Shown here: piece by piece, positions 22,200-34,300 of the stretch
How positions within the stretch are numbered: the stretch's first letter is position 1
Layout: each line of letters begins with the position of its first letter
DNA from: Tubulanus polymorphus
Taxonomy: Eukaryota; Nemertea; Palaeonemertea; Tubulaniformes; Tubulanidae
DNA length: 64,000 nucleotides
Direction of reading: 5' to 3'
Assembly: GCF_964204645.1 (NCBI RefSeq)
Contig: NC_134027.1
Span: 5,444,485 to 5,508,484, forward strand
Program-made: the position numbers and the translations under genes
The notes under the pieces: model-generated
The model's input: only the letters and a program-made list of their open reading frames with translations
What the model was told of the DNA's origin: nothing
The model's database searches: none

Positions 22200-24717
22200 T
22201 CAATCGTCGTCGAATTCTTTATCGCTGTAATCATCGGCCCCTTCGTCGTGGTTGTAATGATCTGTAACAAGTTTAAAAAAGCATATTATACGCAATTTCA
22301 TTCACCTGAACTCTTACAGTATCGACGCTTGATCACGATAGATAATACCTGCTAAGCTAAAGCTGGACACAGAAGTAGATGGCGAATTACCTAACGGTCG
22401 ATTTGAGAACGCTGAAATTTGTCCACTTGCAGAAAGCTTTCGTTGCGTTTTACTCGTTGCGGCGTGATGGTACGACTCGTATATCACCGGCGCTGTTGAA
22501 TATAACATCTGATTTGATTAATCAAGACTCTGATTAATCATCAATTCACCAATTTTATACGCGTGTAGCTTCGTGTAGCATGACTGACATTATCAAAAAT
22601 CAACAGATTTTTACCAGTAAAAACAGACGTCATGGATTTACCAGGGGCGGATTTGGGGGTTGGTCTTGGAGCCCTGCATTCTCATGGGTCACGGGCCCCT
22701 GCCTGCCCAATCGGTGTCAAATTGTTTAAAAAAGCTGTAAATTTGACACTCATACTCTTAGAAATTGCACTCTTTCGGATGTGTATCTTTGAAAATATGT
22801 AGAACCGAGAGCGGATCTACACGGAACCTCAGCTAACTGGGCTACTTTGTCTTAAAGTTGCATTTTCTTGTCTTCTGGACCCTTGTCTTCCAATTCTCCT
22901 AGACCCGCCCCTGTTATACGATGTAAACTGAATTACCTGGTCGATCAGTTCCGGTCATACTTTTCTGAATAAATTCGCTGATATCATCTTGTATAATACA
23001 CGATTCAAGACTAATACGAACCTTTTCGTAGTCCTTGCAAAACAAAAGAAATCCCAAAAATTACAATATGATTTTTCAAACATGAACACATGACAAGTCG
23101 AACACCTACATTGTCTAACATGACACACATCTGTGAACAGATATTCGTATGAGCCCAGATCTCATTTCTTAAAAACATAATTCGTTCCTCTTCAATCTTC
23201 TGAAACGCCTAGAATATACACAAAGTGGGATCGATGCCTGTGAAGAGGTGACCAGTTGCTCAAGTTTGGTTAGAGTAAACCTGTGAAAAGGTCAACTGGT
23301 CCCTGGACGTTAAGTCAGTGTTGGATTAAAAATCACATGAGAGGAAGGATAGGTATGAGCAGCGTATTCTGAATGTAACTTCATTTGTTTCTCACCTCGC
23401 AGGCGTATTCCATGTCAACCTCCCAAGTTTGTCGAGCAACTTCAAGATGCTGGATAGATTTGGCGTACGTTTCATCTAGAAATCAAATCAGCCTTGGGAA
23501 TAAATTTCATGCATATACACGGATATCTTACGAGGACATATGGATGCAAGTCCTTGACACCTACCGCACTGTTTTGCCTGTTGCTTAGATTTTTGTTCTT
23601 TTACGTTGGCCTAGATATTTCAAACGAAATTTAAGGTCTTTTGATTATGAGTTTGCGTCTAAATATTGGTGAGACTTAAGTGAAACAAAGTATAAAGACT
23701 ACCTTATCCAGTTCTTTCTTTTGAGTGGAACTACTCTGTCGAAGCATGTTGGCATTTCGTTCCGCCGTGTCCGCTTCTTTACATTTTATTTCATACTGCT
23801 TTTTTGCCTTCAAGTTGATAAGAGTTTTCAATTTGATTAAATGATAATCCAGAAATATTTTCACATTCCCCTATGTATTATTTTTTTTCTTACCATTAAT
23901 GTCTTTTTGTGCAAAGCCTTCTTTTTGTTATGGGCCTTTCCAACTTTATCTTCTTCCTAAGGGTAAATTCAAGGTTTCGATCAGTAAATACCAATATATA
24001 TATGTGCTATCAAAATAATCTTTTACTATAACCCACACTTTGGCGCTCGGTCCTTTGTCTTTCGGCAAGTTTGTTTACTCTACTAATTTCTTCATCCAAT
24101 GCTTTTTCAATTTCAAAATGGCAATGTGCAATATCTTCTAAACAATCCTTTAGAGCTTCCCACGAGTTTCTAAGAGTACTGTAATTAAAAGAGTATAAGT
24201 AACGTTCGGTTACAAACCCTTTACCGATAAGAAGCACATTATCAAAATTCCAATAGTGACCGAAGAATAGTTGATATACAAGTTTTTGTATGTCTGGTTG
24301 GGTATTTTGATTCATATAAGGTACAAACCCTAATTCCTGTTTCCCGCCCATGGATCCAACAAGCTTCATCATTGATTTTGCGTATTCATCCTCAATCTTC
24401 TTTCTATTGAACAAACATGTCAGAAGAAAGGCTATCAGAAAAGATTTTGGATACGTCATTTAGGCCAAATGAAATATTGCTATATACTTATACCTCTGCT
24501 TCAAATAATCCTCGAAATCTTTCAATGTTTTATTTCCATCCTTTAGGCGAGTGCTCAGGGCCTCAATCCCGGCAGTACTGCAGAAGTCAGTCCCCTAATA
24601 CAAATTTTGCTATTATTTTCTATTTTCTGGTTGTTGACAACAGAACATGATTTCAGTGGAAGCTTTTTTACGTACCCAAAATGAGTCAACTAATCTTGTG
24701 CAATGTAGCGAAGCCAT
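22200..24717 (-). CDS. PSTPIP2: PSTPIP-like F-BAR protein lacking an SH3 domain
   Basis: Twelve exons in transcript order: 24676-24717, 24494-24594, 24329-24403, 24037-24178, 23894-23956, 23703-23807, 23565-23610, 23396-23475, 23110-23208, 22937-23033, 22349-22492 and 22200-22261. They total 351 residues and every junction keeps phase. The F-BAR domain fills about residues 10-285: VDSFWG at the first junction, RLKDGNKTLKDFEDYLKQR, KKIEDEYAKSMMKL, AKKQYEIKCKEADTAER, EEERIMFLRNEIWAH and DYEKVRISLESC track PSTPIP proteins block by block. The tail is Ser-rich with tyrosines and ends in an acidic YNHDEGADDYSDKEFDDD. No SH3 domain is present, as in vertebrate PSTPIP2, whereas PSTPIP1 has one. Known role: membrane-curving dimer that binds PEST-type tyrosine phosphatases and regulates actin. 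The symbol marks the closest architecture; strict orthology to one vertebrate paralog is not shown. Confidence 0.88.
22642..22913. mobile_element. Non-autonomous hAT-like inverted-repeat element
   Basis: The element is 272 bp in the second-last intron of the F-BAR gene. It opens with CAGGGGCGGATTTGGGGG and closes with CTAGACCCGCCCCTG, so the ends are inverted. CAGGGGCGGAT-type termini are common in hAT elements of invertebrates. I see no clean 8-bp target duplication. No coding capacity. Confidence 0.5.
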
Positions 24718-25679
24718 ACTCTATGTTACCTGCTTGTATTGGGGCTCCCGAAATTTCAATAAGAGATATATAGACCTGTTCCTATACAAAGAAAAACTTC
24801 CGGGAAGTAAATTAGCATTCGTTGATACATGACACTACAAACAGGAAGTGAAATCAAGATTGAATCTCTTATGTAGGTCATAATTTCACTCAGATTTAAG
24901 GGTATCTATTTTTACTTCAAAAGTAAATATGCCTATGTGTGTTTATCTATTTTCTTAATTTGAAAATCGAAAGAATTGTTCTTTAATTCGAAAATATGGC
25001 CCCAGGACGGCAGTGTTCGGGCCCGTAGTTGGGGGGGGGGGGGTAATCCTAATAGCGGAACCTAATAACGATATTCGTTCCGAAAATATTGCCGGACGCA
25101 CGAGCGCCGTAAGTGAAGGGGGTAAGGGGTCCTTCCCCAGATTTTGAAATTCATACGCCTGGAGATGCGTTTTTCTTGGACGCAACTCCAGAACTCACTA
25201 CGGGCCTGCATTGTTTCATGTTTTGGGATGTATTAATGATTTAATGAAAAAGATTTTGATTCTCTGATGAGAATTATTTCAATTGATAAACAAAGTTTCT
25301 GACTAAAATAGGTTAAATTTCATTAAAAGAAGTACCTGAAATCAATTTTTCAAATTAATAAATCATTTAATCTATTTTCCTTATGTGCCCGGAACGCTTC
25401 CGTAGTGAATAATGAACAGTTATGTGTCCAGTTGATTTTAAAGGGTGCCTTTTGGGTCCAGTTTTCTTTCAGAAAAGGGTCATTATCACTGAGTATGAAC
25501 CTAGCGAGAGTAACTTTAGTGAAGTCCATGGAAACCAATTACAACAATATGACCAGTTTTCATTAGATGGACATAAAGTGCGCTGAGAAAATATTTTGTA
25601 GGTTGAATTTTTTCAATCGCTCTACAAAGTTAGCCGCATACCCTTAGGAGTCACAAATGAAGCTACATTGATCTACGTG
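24718..25679. other. Divergent intergenic region between F-BAR and LamG/vWA genes
   Basis: The 962-bp spacer lies between two divergent start codons and presumably holds both promoters. The only recognisable content is the repeat at 25018-25208. Confidence 0.5.
25018..25208. repeat. Short inverted-repeat element with a G13 run
   Basis: The ends CGGGCCCGTAGTTGGG and ACTACGGGCCTGC are inverted copies of a GGCCCGTAGT motif. A run of 13 G lies at 25031-25043. This looks like a small non-autonomous DNA element. Confidence 0.4.
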
Positions 25680-28600
25680 ATGTTTCTTTTCTTCGCTGTC
25701 GTCACTCTCGTATTAGATATTAGCTGTGGTAAGTCTCAGGTGAAAGTCTTATTCACTGCGATTGCATCGCCATTTCAGAATTTTCAAATTCTTACCTCTC
25801 TCGTTCTTGGGCTATACATTGAGAGCTAACCCAGCTTTACTCATGCACATTCTAGGAGCATACGATCATCGTGTGGCCAAATGGACTCTTGACACCACCT
25901 CAGCAACATTGGACGTAACAGGGAATGGCAACAACCCATCAGAGGATTCCTATACTTTTGTTCAAGGCCTCAATTATGATGGCAATGAAGGATTCTTATC
26001 GACATTCGATGGATCCAGCCATAAGATCCGCTTTTCTAAAGAGGACACATCACTTGATATAAAAAACAAACTGTTTGGTTTCACCATCACAGCTTACATA
26101 CGACCAACACAAGTCGCGGCTATGCCTATTTTCGAATGGTACCAAGGGATGTATATTTGGCTGTCTAATAACATGCATATTCAAATTAGTCTAGATCACA
26201 ATACTTTAGATATATCTGACCAAACGGACCCAGTACCTACGAATACATGGACGTTCGTGGCTGTAACGCACGAACCAACTATTGGCCACCTCAGTGTATC
26301 TGTACAAGGTTCAAAATACGAAGCCAAAAATGTGATTTCATTTTCAAATACATCGGGTGATTTCTACATCGGTCATCGACCGGCTGGCTCGGATCCCGGT
26401 AGCCCAAATTACTTTGCTGGACAAATTGGATGCATTAGCATACATGACAAGGGGCTGACTGATTCAGAAGTAGAGGCGGCTCGACTACGCTGCATTGGGC
26501 ACCTCGGTTAGTAAAAATGACTCGTTATAATTTCTATATTTAACAATAGAATAGTGTTTTAATGGCACTGTTTGCACAGATTCGTTTCAGTCTCCAAAAC
26601 TGTATTTACGCCTGGATGCAACGTTTGGAACGAATGATTTATCGAGGAACAGAATCCCGATCACTGACGTCAATGTGCCTTTTCAATTAAGCAGTGGCAT
26701 TGGACCAAACGACTTACCAGGATTCTCCAGTTTCCAGTCGGTAACCGGAAATTCAGTTTTCTACATAAATTCAGCCGACCCCAGTGGACCACTAAATTTA
26801 CAAGGGAAATCATTCACAATCATGGCCTACATCAAACCCACGTTAACCAACTATCAGGTTTTGTGGGGATGGGTGACTGGTAAGCCAATTATTGCATGTT
26901 AATATAAGCCTATCTAATAGTATCAAATGAATAACATGCTTGTTTTGTCCTTTAATCTAATTATCTAGGAGCACGCTTAGGTGTCATAAATAATAAATTC
27001 TATGCCACGTTCGTTGGTAGTAATTACTACAGCACCGAACTTGTACAGAACGCTTGGAATTTCGTTGCCACCTCTTACAACTTAGCCACAGGTTCACTGA
27101 AAATGTATGCGAATGATTCGGTAACTTCGGCAAGTGTTCCGTCATTGACACCTGATACCACTGGTAATATATTGATAGGTGCCATTGTATCGTGGTACCA
27201 GTATCAGTACAGAGGCAATGTAGCCTGCATGTCTTTATTCGAGAAGGAACTCACAAAAATACAAATGGACGCAATTAATGCAGTATTTTGCAAAGGCGAC
27301 AGCGGTTAGTAAACCTGCCTTCTATGGAGACGTGCAGTCATTTAGAAACATATAGGACCTCAAGCTTATCCTTGTGCTTTTTATCTCAAGCAGAACCGAC
27401 AATGGCACCTGTTGCTATGTGGCGATTTGATAAACTATTCGGTACAGCAGACGTGGCCGGCGGCGTACTAGGCGGTACACCACACGGTGACCCATCAGTA
27501 TTCCATGGAAAAGGACCTCGCAATCAAATTTCATTTTACAGCTACGAATTCGATGGTACTGGTGATTACATGGTGGTATGTGAGTCAGAGCAAAGCCTTC
27601 TATCCAGAATATGAACGTGTACTAAAGTTAATTCATCGATAATGCCACCTAGTTTTGAATTTCAGATTCCCAATAATGGACAACTCGATTTCGGAATGCG
27701 AGACTTTACTTGGACAGTTTATTTCAAGATGCAGAGTCGCAAGTACCATACGCTACTTTTATACGATGAGTTAGTTTTGAAGATTACGATGCATATGAAC
27801 GGAGTTCAACAAAACGTTTGGAGTAGATTCGATTCGGGTGTTTATCAGCACCCTACACCATCACCGCTTCATCAGTGGACCTCTCTCATAGTTTCATATG
27901 ACTACTCGGCCGGTTCGTCTGTTCAAATGGCTCGACTGAACGTAATTTTCAACAACAACAAAAAATGAATGCAACCATATATGATTTAACTGGTATCTCA
28001 TTTTAGGTAAACTGAAATTGTGGATGGATGGACAAGCTCATGAATTTAACATCGGCACAAAAAATATGACGATGTCTCAAGATTTGATAATTGGTCGGAC
28101 GTCAGGAACCGGTCTATATGATATGCATGGACGGATTGCGTGTATGGCCATGTACGATAAAGTACTTACCTATGCTGAAATAGAATCACTGAATCAAGTA
28201 TACTGCATTGGAACAGGTATTGAAATCGTAAGAAAAAGTTTTTCAGATTCATAAGTATATTGCTAGTTAACTGTCTTATGGTGATATTGTATTTCAGCTG
28301 AGTCAACAGATGGCCCTCCATTTCCTACAATTGGTTAGTTGTATTATCAGCTGAAATATTTTCTAACAAACACAAGATTGTGTTATGTTGAATCCGAGAA
28401 TCAACTGAAGCAAATTACTTTTTTTAGGATATTGGCCTTTGGATGAAAACAGTACACTGTCTGACCTATCTGAGTACGGCAATAACCTAACAAACTATGG
28501 AGCAATATTGACAGAACTTGATTTTGCTGGTGAAGCTCAAATGGTTTATCTCTTGAACGGCACGAATTACATAAAACTTTCGAACGTCAACAACTTTTTT

Positions 28601-31351
28601 GACTTCGCACAATCTCGAAGTTTTACGTTCTTTCTTTTTGTTCGTCCCAAAAACGTCAGTAATACATACGGGATAATGCAATGGAACAGTGGCGCGTACA
28701 TGAGAGTGAAAGACAACGCATTCGAAGTAAGACTGAATTTAGATTTAGCATTTACGCTCGTTAGTGGACTACAAGATGGATTTTGGAACTTTGTCGGCAT
28801 GGCTTACGATAACGATGACGGCGTTCTGAAATATTGGGTCAACGAGAACGTTGGAACTCAAAATATTGGGAAGATTATTAGTCTGACAACTGGTGATATA
28901 TACTTTGGTGTTCAGCCACCGAACAACAACTATTTCACAGGTTATCTCGGATGCATCCAGGCTTATGATATCTCATTACCGGATTCAATTATTTTCAAGG
29001 CGAAACTGCTTTGTCAGTCTGGTAAGTATATTCATCAGTAACCTGTATTTCGGAACAACGAAACATACAAATAGAAAATCGAAATCAATCCAAAATACCC
29101 ATGAAATACTCACGAACCCGCTTACCTGTACGTACACGAATTACATTGAAAAACCTGGGCTCAGTTTCACAAAAAGGTTTAACTCCTCAATCGATTTAAG
29201 ATGCTAACTGAATCTATAAAGAAATTAAATCGACCTTTTCGTGAAACTGGGCGTGGGCTATGATGATACAGACAAGAAACACAAATGTTTTAAGTAAAAA
29301 ACTAAAAACATCATCGACAAAAATCAAAATATCACTACAAAAACCTTTTTCACGTGATACATTTTCCTTCCGTTCCATTTTTTCTTTTGTTTTAGTGTCA
29401 AAAAGCTTTTATTAGAACAACCCAACATGATACTGAACTCTCCAATTACGGGAGTCACTTCTCGAAGAATGCGGCACATTTTGTAGGAATAGTAGATACT
29501 TCCCTGGAAATAGATATAGCTACATCAGGTCCCGTGACTGGTCGTTATCATTCGATACCTCTTCAAACTAGCACGTCTACAGAATCATAATCTCCTATTC
29601 GTACAGTTAAAACCTCCAATCCTGTACACTATGAATTCATTACCTACATTAAGCAACAGAAAATGATATATATCTAACAAAAAGTGCATGAATACGATAT
29701 TCAACCCGAACAACATTCAACACTACAAACGATAACTATTCACAGCAGGAATTCTGAAAGACAGAAACAGATATATTTGCAGAAAAACTCAACTTAAGTG
29801 TTAGTGCGGTAAAGGGGGGTATAGGATTCATCTTTTTCATCTCTATTGCAGCCACGATCCCAAACACAACAGCAGCAGTTCCGACAACCGAACCGATTCC
29901 CACTCTTGCTCCGGACATCGCCTCTAAATACACATTACTCTTTTTGGTGGACAGCTCTGATTACGTAGGCGAGGGAAACTTTGGCCACGTGAAAAATCTG
30001 GTTCAATCGACGCTCGAGAAATTTACAGGAAACGATGTTAAGATAGGACTTGTGCATTGTGCTGATTCGGCATCTTCGGTGTTTACCGTGGGGCAACATA
30101 CGCTTTCTGAAGTCATGTTACTTCTGCCAACCGAGTTGAAATATCAAGGTTACGTACGAATAATCCTCTTATTATTGAAATGTGCAGTGTTTTAAGGATA
30201 CTGTTCATTCCCTAAATCTCAACCTATTTTCAGGCGGTGATTTCGATTTATTGAAAGCTATCAAAGAGTTATTCGTCCGGCAAACCAACCCTCTTCAAGA
30301 CGTTGAGAAATTGGCGAGTGCGATGGCGTCTTACGAGCAGCTGTACGGATTGAGGGAAACCGTCCGTATGATACGACTTGGCATGATACGTTTGCCGCAG
30401 GCAGTGCCACGGAGCGAAACGCTGGTTTTAGTGACTGGCAACGATCTCTACTACGACAAAGAGGTTAATGAACGACGTGAAAAAAAATTGTAGCCTAGAC
30501 TAGAGTCATGTTAAAGTGGTTGGAGATTAAGAAACCTGTTGATCTTGTTTCAGAAAATAAAGGTGGTCACAGATATCATACATCGCCTAGGAATACAAGT
30601 GATAATAGTTGGTCCATCGTCGCATGTTACCAGTGTACAGGACTACATGAGTTTGATGAATACAGAAACTGATATGATTCTTCTGTCAGATGATTTCGGT
30701 GGTTTACAAGCACTCAGTGATCCAATATTCACTGCCATCACACAACGTCAGTTTGAACGCGATTGAATCCTTTATTTTGATCGATTCTCATTTCATGTCA
30801 CATGTATGCGGTATTGATATAAGATATATGTAATATTATCGTTTATTCTTGAATAGATGTAAAATGTCCAGAAGGATTTTACCAAGCTGGAACATCGTGT
30901 AAACGTGAGTTATTCACAGTTAAAACCGGTGCTCGCATATATAATTGATAAACATAGGGGTTTATCTTTCTTAGGATCCGAAGCCGTGGACTATTTTTGT
31001 CAGTTAGCTGACGGACAGAAATATGCAGCAGGAAGTTCGTGGACAACAAGGTCTTGCTATACGTGGTCGTGCACGAGCGCTGGTCCAGTTGTTACGTCAT
31101 ACGGTAAGCCTGGTCGTCTTTCCAAGTCAAACCGGACTGCATATTACTGATGAATAATGACGTGATGTTCTTATGTTAGGAACTCCGTGATTTCATGTCA
31201 TTCTTTTGCTTCAGGTTGTCGGAATGCTAGAGGTCAATGTCTACCAATTGGATCGAGTAATTTCGTGTGTATTGTGGATGGTGTCTGGTACAGCTCGTGT
31301 CGCTGTACGTATAATGTCCAGACGAAAAGTGTTCAATATACACACAGTTAG
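25680..31351 (+). CDS. Secreted protein with four LamG-like domains, a vWA domain and a Cys-rich tail
   Basis: Fifteen exons: 25680-25728, 25856-26506, 26580-26879, 26969-27304, 27391-27575, 27666-27912, 28007-28216, 28298-28333, 28428-29021, 29852-30148, 30234-30463, 30554-30746, 30857-30904, 30975-31103 and 31215-31351, for 1213 residues. Exon 1 is a signal peptide (MFLFFAVVTLVLDISC). Four concanavalin-A-like LamG_3 modules follow at about 17-233, 234-445, 446-659 and 672-869; each ends with a Cys after a pattern like GCISIHDKGLTDSEV. A Thr/Pro linker leads to a vWA domain (about 895-1110) starting YTLLFLVDSSDY. The 100-residue tail has ten cysteines and resembles single-domain vWC repeats. 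There is no membrane segment, so it is probably extracellular, in matrix or fluid. Nearly all introns are phase 1, as in exon-shuffled genes. Ligand and function are unknown. The start is the ATG before the hydrophobic exon. Confidence 0.85.
29157..29252. mobile_element. MITE copy 1, TIR family with GTTTCAC ends
   Basis: This 96-bp element has inverted ends, GGGCTCAGTTTCACAAAAAG against ACCTTTTCGTGAAACTGGGC, in the intron between exons 9 and 10 of the LamG/vWA gene. A second member lies at 47160-47269. Confidence 0.6.
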
Positions 31352-34300
31352 ACCAGAGGGATCCTTTTTAAAGAATCTGAGATAATTTGCTAGAAAAAAA
31401 CCATATCTACAACTACGGATATAGGTAGAGACAACTTGATCCGTCGAATGCAATGGCCGGAGGAATGTGAAGGCCGAATAACATTTATTTTTTAGATATG
31501 AAATAGATAAATTTACTGTTTACGGAAAAAACATCGACGTTTATGTTGTATCATTTATATTGGACGGACGCTGGGAGAACATTTATTTCGTTAAAGCAAC
31601 AACGAGTAAGACGTAATTTGTATCATCTCTCCGCAGGCATTGTGCGCTAGGTTTGGCAAAACAATCGAGTTAGTGTAAGAAAGATATAGCTCTCGGTTGG
31701 TCATCGATCAACCCCAATTTATGAAGTGGCAGTAGTTGTGACGATGAATAAATCATTCTCTGCATAATGACTGTTTATCATCAGGAAATCCCACTAATGA
31801 TAATCTCTTTAACCGCGATCTATTGTTTTAAGTTCGATATAATCCCAGGGTTTACTGGATAATCATCAGAGTCCAATACACAGCCATAAAATCTCCACAG
31901 TCGCCCGTGATGAACAAAGGCTATAGAATTCTTTATCGTATTTACGATTTCTTTGAGGAAACCAATTCGATTTGGATGCGACGTAAATCTTTCGCCATTC
32001 CTTATCGACGTCATTTAGCTCGATAATTACATACGTTCGATGAATTCTATAGAGCACTTATCTATTTTCTTAACGCTCCAATGAATTACCGATACAGGGC
32101 GACACTGTAATACATGTATTTCCAGCCAGACTCGATTTGTTTTGCTTAATGTCAGCGCTTGTTCTAGTGCTTAAGTCCGAGACAACCGGATTAGACAATG
32201 AAATATTTACAGAAAAATTGCTGCCCCGAGACAATGCATACAAAGCCGATATAACGGCGATCACCACATGGTATGCATAAGAAATCCCTCCATCTGTGAA
32301 AGGAAAAATATCTCAGAAGATAAACCTGATAAGCCGCGACAGAAGTGATAAAAGGAGATCGAGGATGAAATTACTTAATGTTGAAAGATTTCTTTCCCAT
32401 ATGCACGCATAACGCAACAGACACATGATTTTATTGTGCCATAGCAAATAAATCCAAGCACATACACACACATCTAAATGAGTTTTCTGTGTGTGTCTCA
32501 CCCTCATTACGTGGTTATCAATACATTTTTTATGGTGGACGCAGACGGTGGTAAATGCTTGATTACACGGAAGGAAAACCAGTTCATCCTGTAACTAGAT
32601 GTAGATCTGCCCAGTATCCATACCTCATAATGGTCATCGAAATACGTACTTGATAACAAAATACGTATAGAAATGCTCAAATAGTATCTGCGTTTTATTA
32701 GATTAAGCGTTGAAACCTTTGATTTTATTCAAATCGTTCATTGTTCTTTTCCAGCGCTATGTACATTCAGAGATCTTGAGCATCTACGGATCGGTGACTT
32801 AGCACATAATGATTAGTTGCAAGATTGATTGGGGGGAGAAAATGAATTGAATTTCCCTCCCGACATAAATGGGATTGTTAATGTTGACAGTTACATATGA
32901 CACTTAAACAACACAACGAATGAGTCTATATCAATGATATAATCGTTCTGGAGCTTCAAACTTTTCAGTGTCTCGAACAGAAAAAAGATAATAATCGAAA
33001 AAATCTATAGGATTGATGGATTGTGATTCAAATATTAATTGACATTTTTCACCAGTTAAAACTTCTCACGCGAACTTCGTCCTTTAAAGATTTAACCGAC
33101 TTTCGAGCCAGCATATCATGAGACTGGTTCATCACCGTGATGTGACTAGTTCTTATTATCGTCTCGTCAATTATATACAGAACAAAAATGGCTTTGCGCT
33201 CGTGACAAGAAAGAAGAAAGTTGTCTGAAGACAGCCGTTAGATAGAGTGGGCGTAATGATTCCCGCTATAAATTGCAAGAGATGATATTTGCTGAGCAGG
33301 AAAAAGCATGTCAAATGACGAACTTGGAGATTAAAAACCGATTTTATAGCTCTGTCTAAACTTATATAGGGATCATATCACCGAGAATCATGCGTGATAA
33401 TATCAGTAAGTCGAACATCAATGACTACTCAGATCTTCCCATTTTGATGTGAAACCGTTGAAACTCCAAAACCATCTTTGATGAGCGTAGAATCTAATGT
33501 TCACAGATTCGTGGCCGGCCTTTATATTAGCTGATTAAAACGCACGCAATATGATTTATTCCAAAAGTGAGCTTCAGAATTGCAGAATCCTAGGTATAAG
33601 ATGTACATGCCATGGGTAAGATGGATTCGACATATATAACTAAAACGACCTTTCATGGAAAATTATTTGAAAGATCGTCATTATCTTTGGTGGACGATGT
33701 TCCCAGTCGTGTTGCTAACCACCAATCATGGCAGAAAAGATAGCTAGCTGGTATTTCATCAGGCAATTGGTGGAGGCCAATTCACTAGCTTTGTCGGGTT
33801 GTTGGCCGCCGCAACACCGCGCGACACTCGGTTCAAATGTGGCGGTGGATGTCAGTTAGATATAGCGTGACCGTACACCACCGGAGTGTCACGTTTTTCT
33901 CTTGCTGGAATATTGATGTATATGGCAAATTCCTTTAGGCTAATACAATTAATTCACCGGATTTATGGTAAGTAAGTTAATTCAAGTATTCTCTTCCTTA
34001 GGGGAAGTTACGAATTTCTAAAAATACTAACTGAAACCAACATTCAGAACACAGATCTTCCGGCTTTAAAACTATCAATGCTTTGCCATTATTTCACTTC
34101 AGCGAATAAAGTTAGATTTAGTTAAATGTATTGTATTGTATTTGATTGGTAGGTTTACACATATAGTTCACATCTTTTTCTACTGTTGTATTCGTCAATA
34201 TATATTTTCCTATGAATTAATTTTGACCTCCTGTTTTGACTGCACATCGTAAAAAACAAGAGCAATAGGTTTTTGAATATACCGCAATCTCGCAATATGT

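Noticed and set aside
24955-25185. Minus-strand 76-codon frame between the F-BAR and LamG/vWA genes
   Set aside because: It lies within the inverted-repeat element, and its Pro run comes from the G13 tract.
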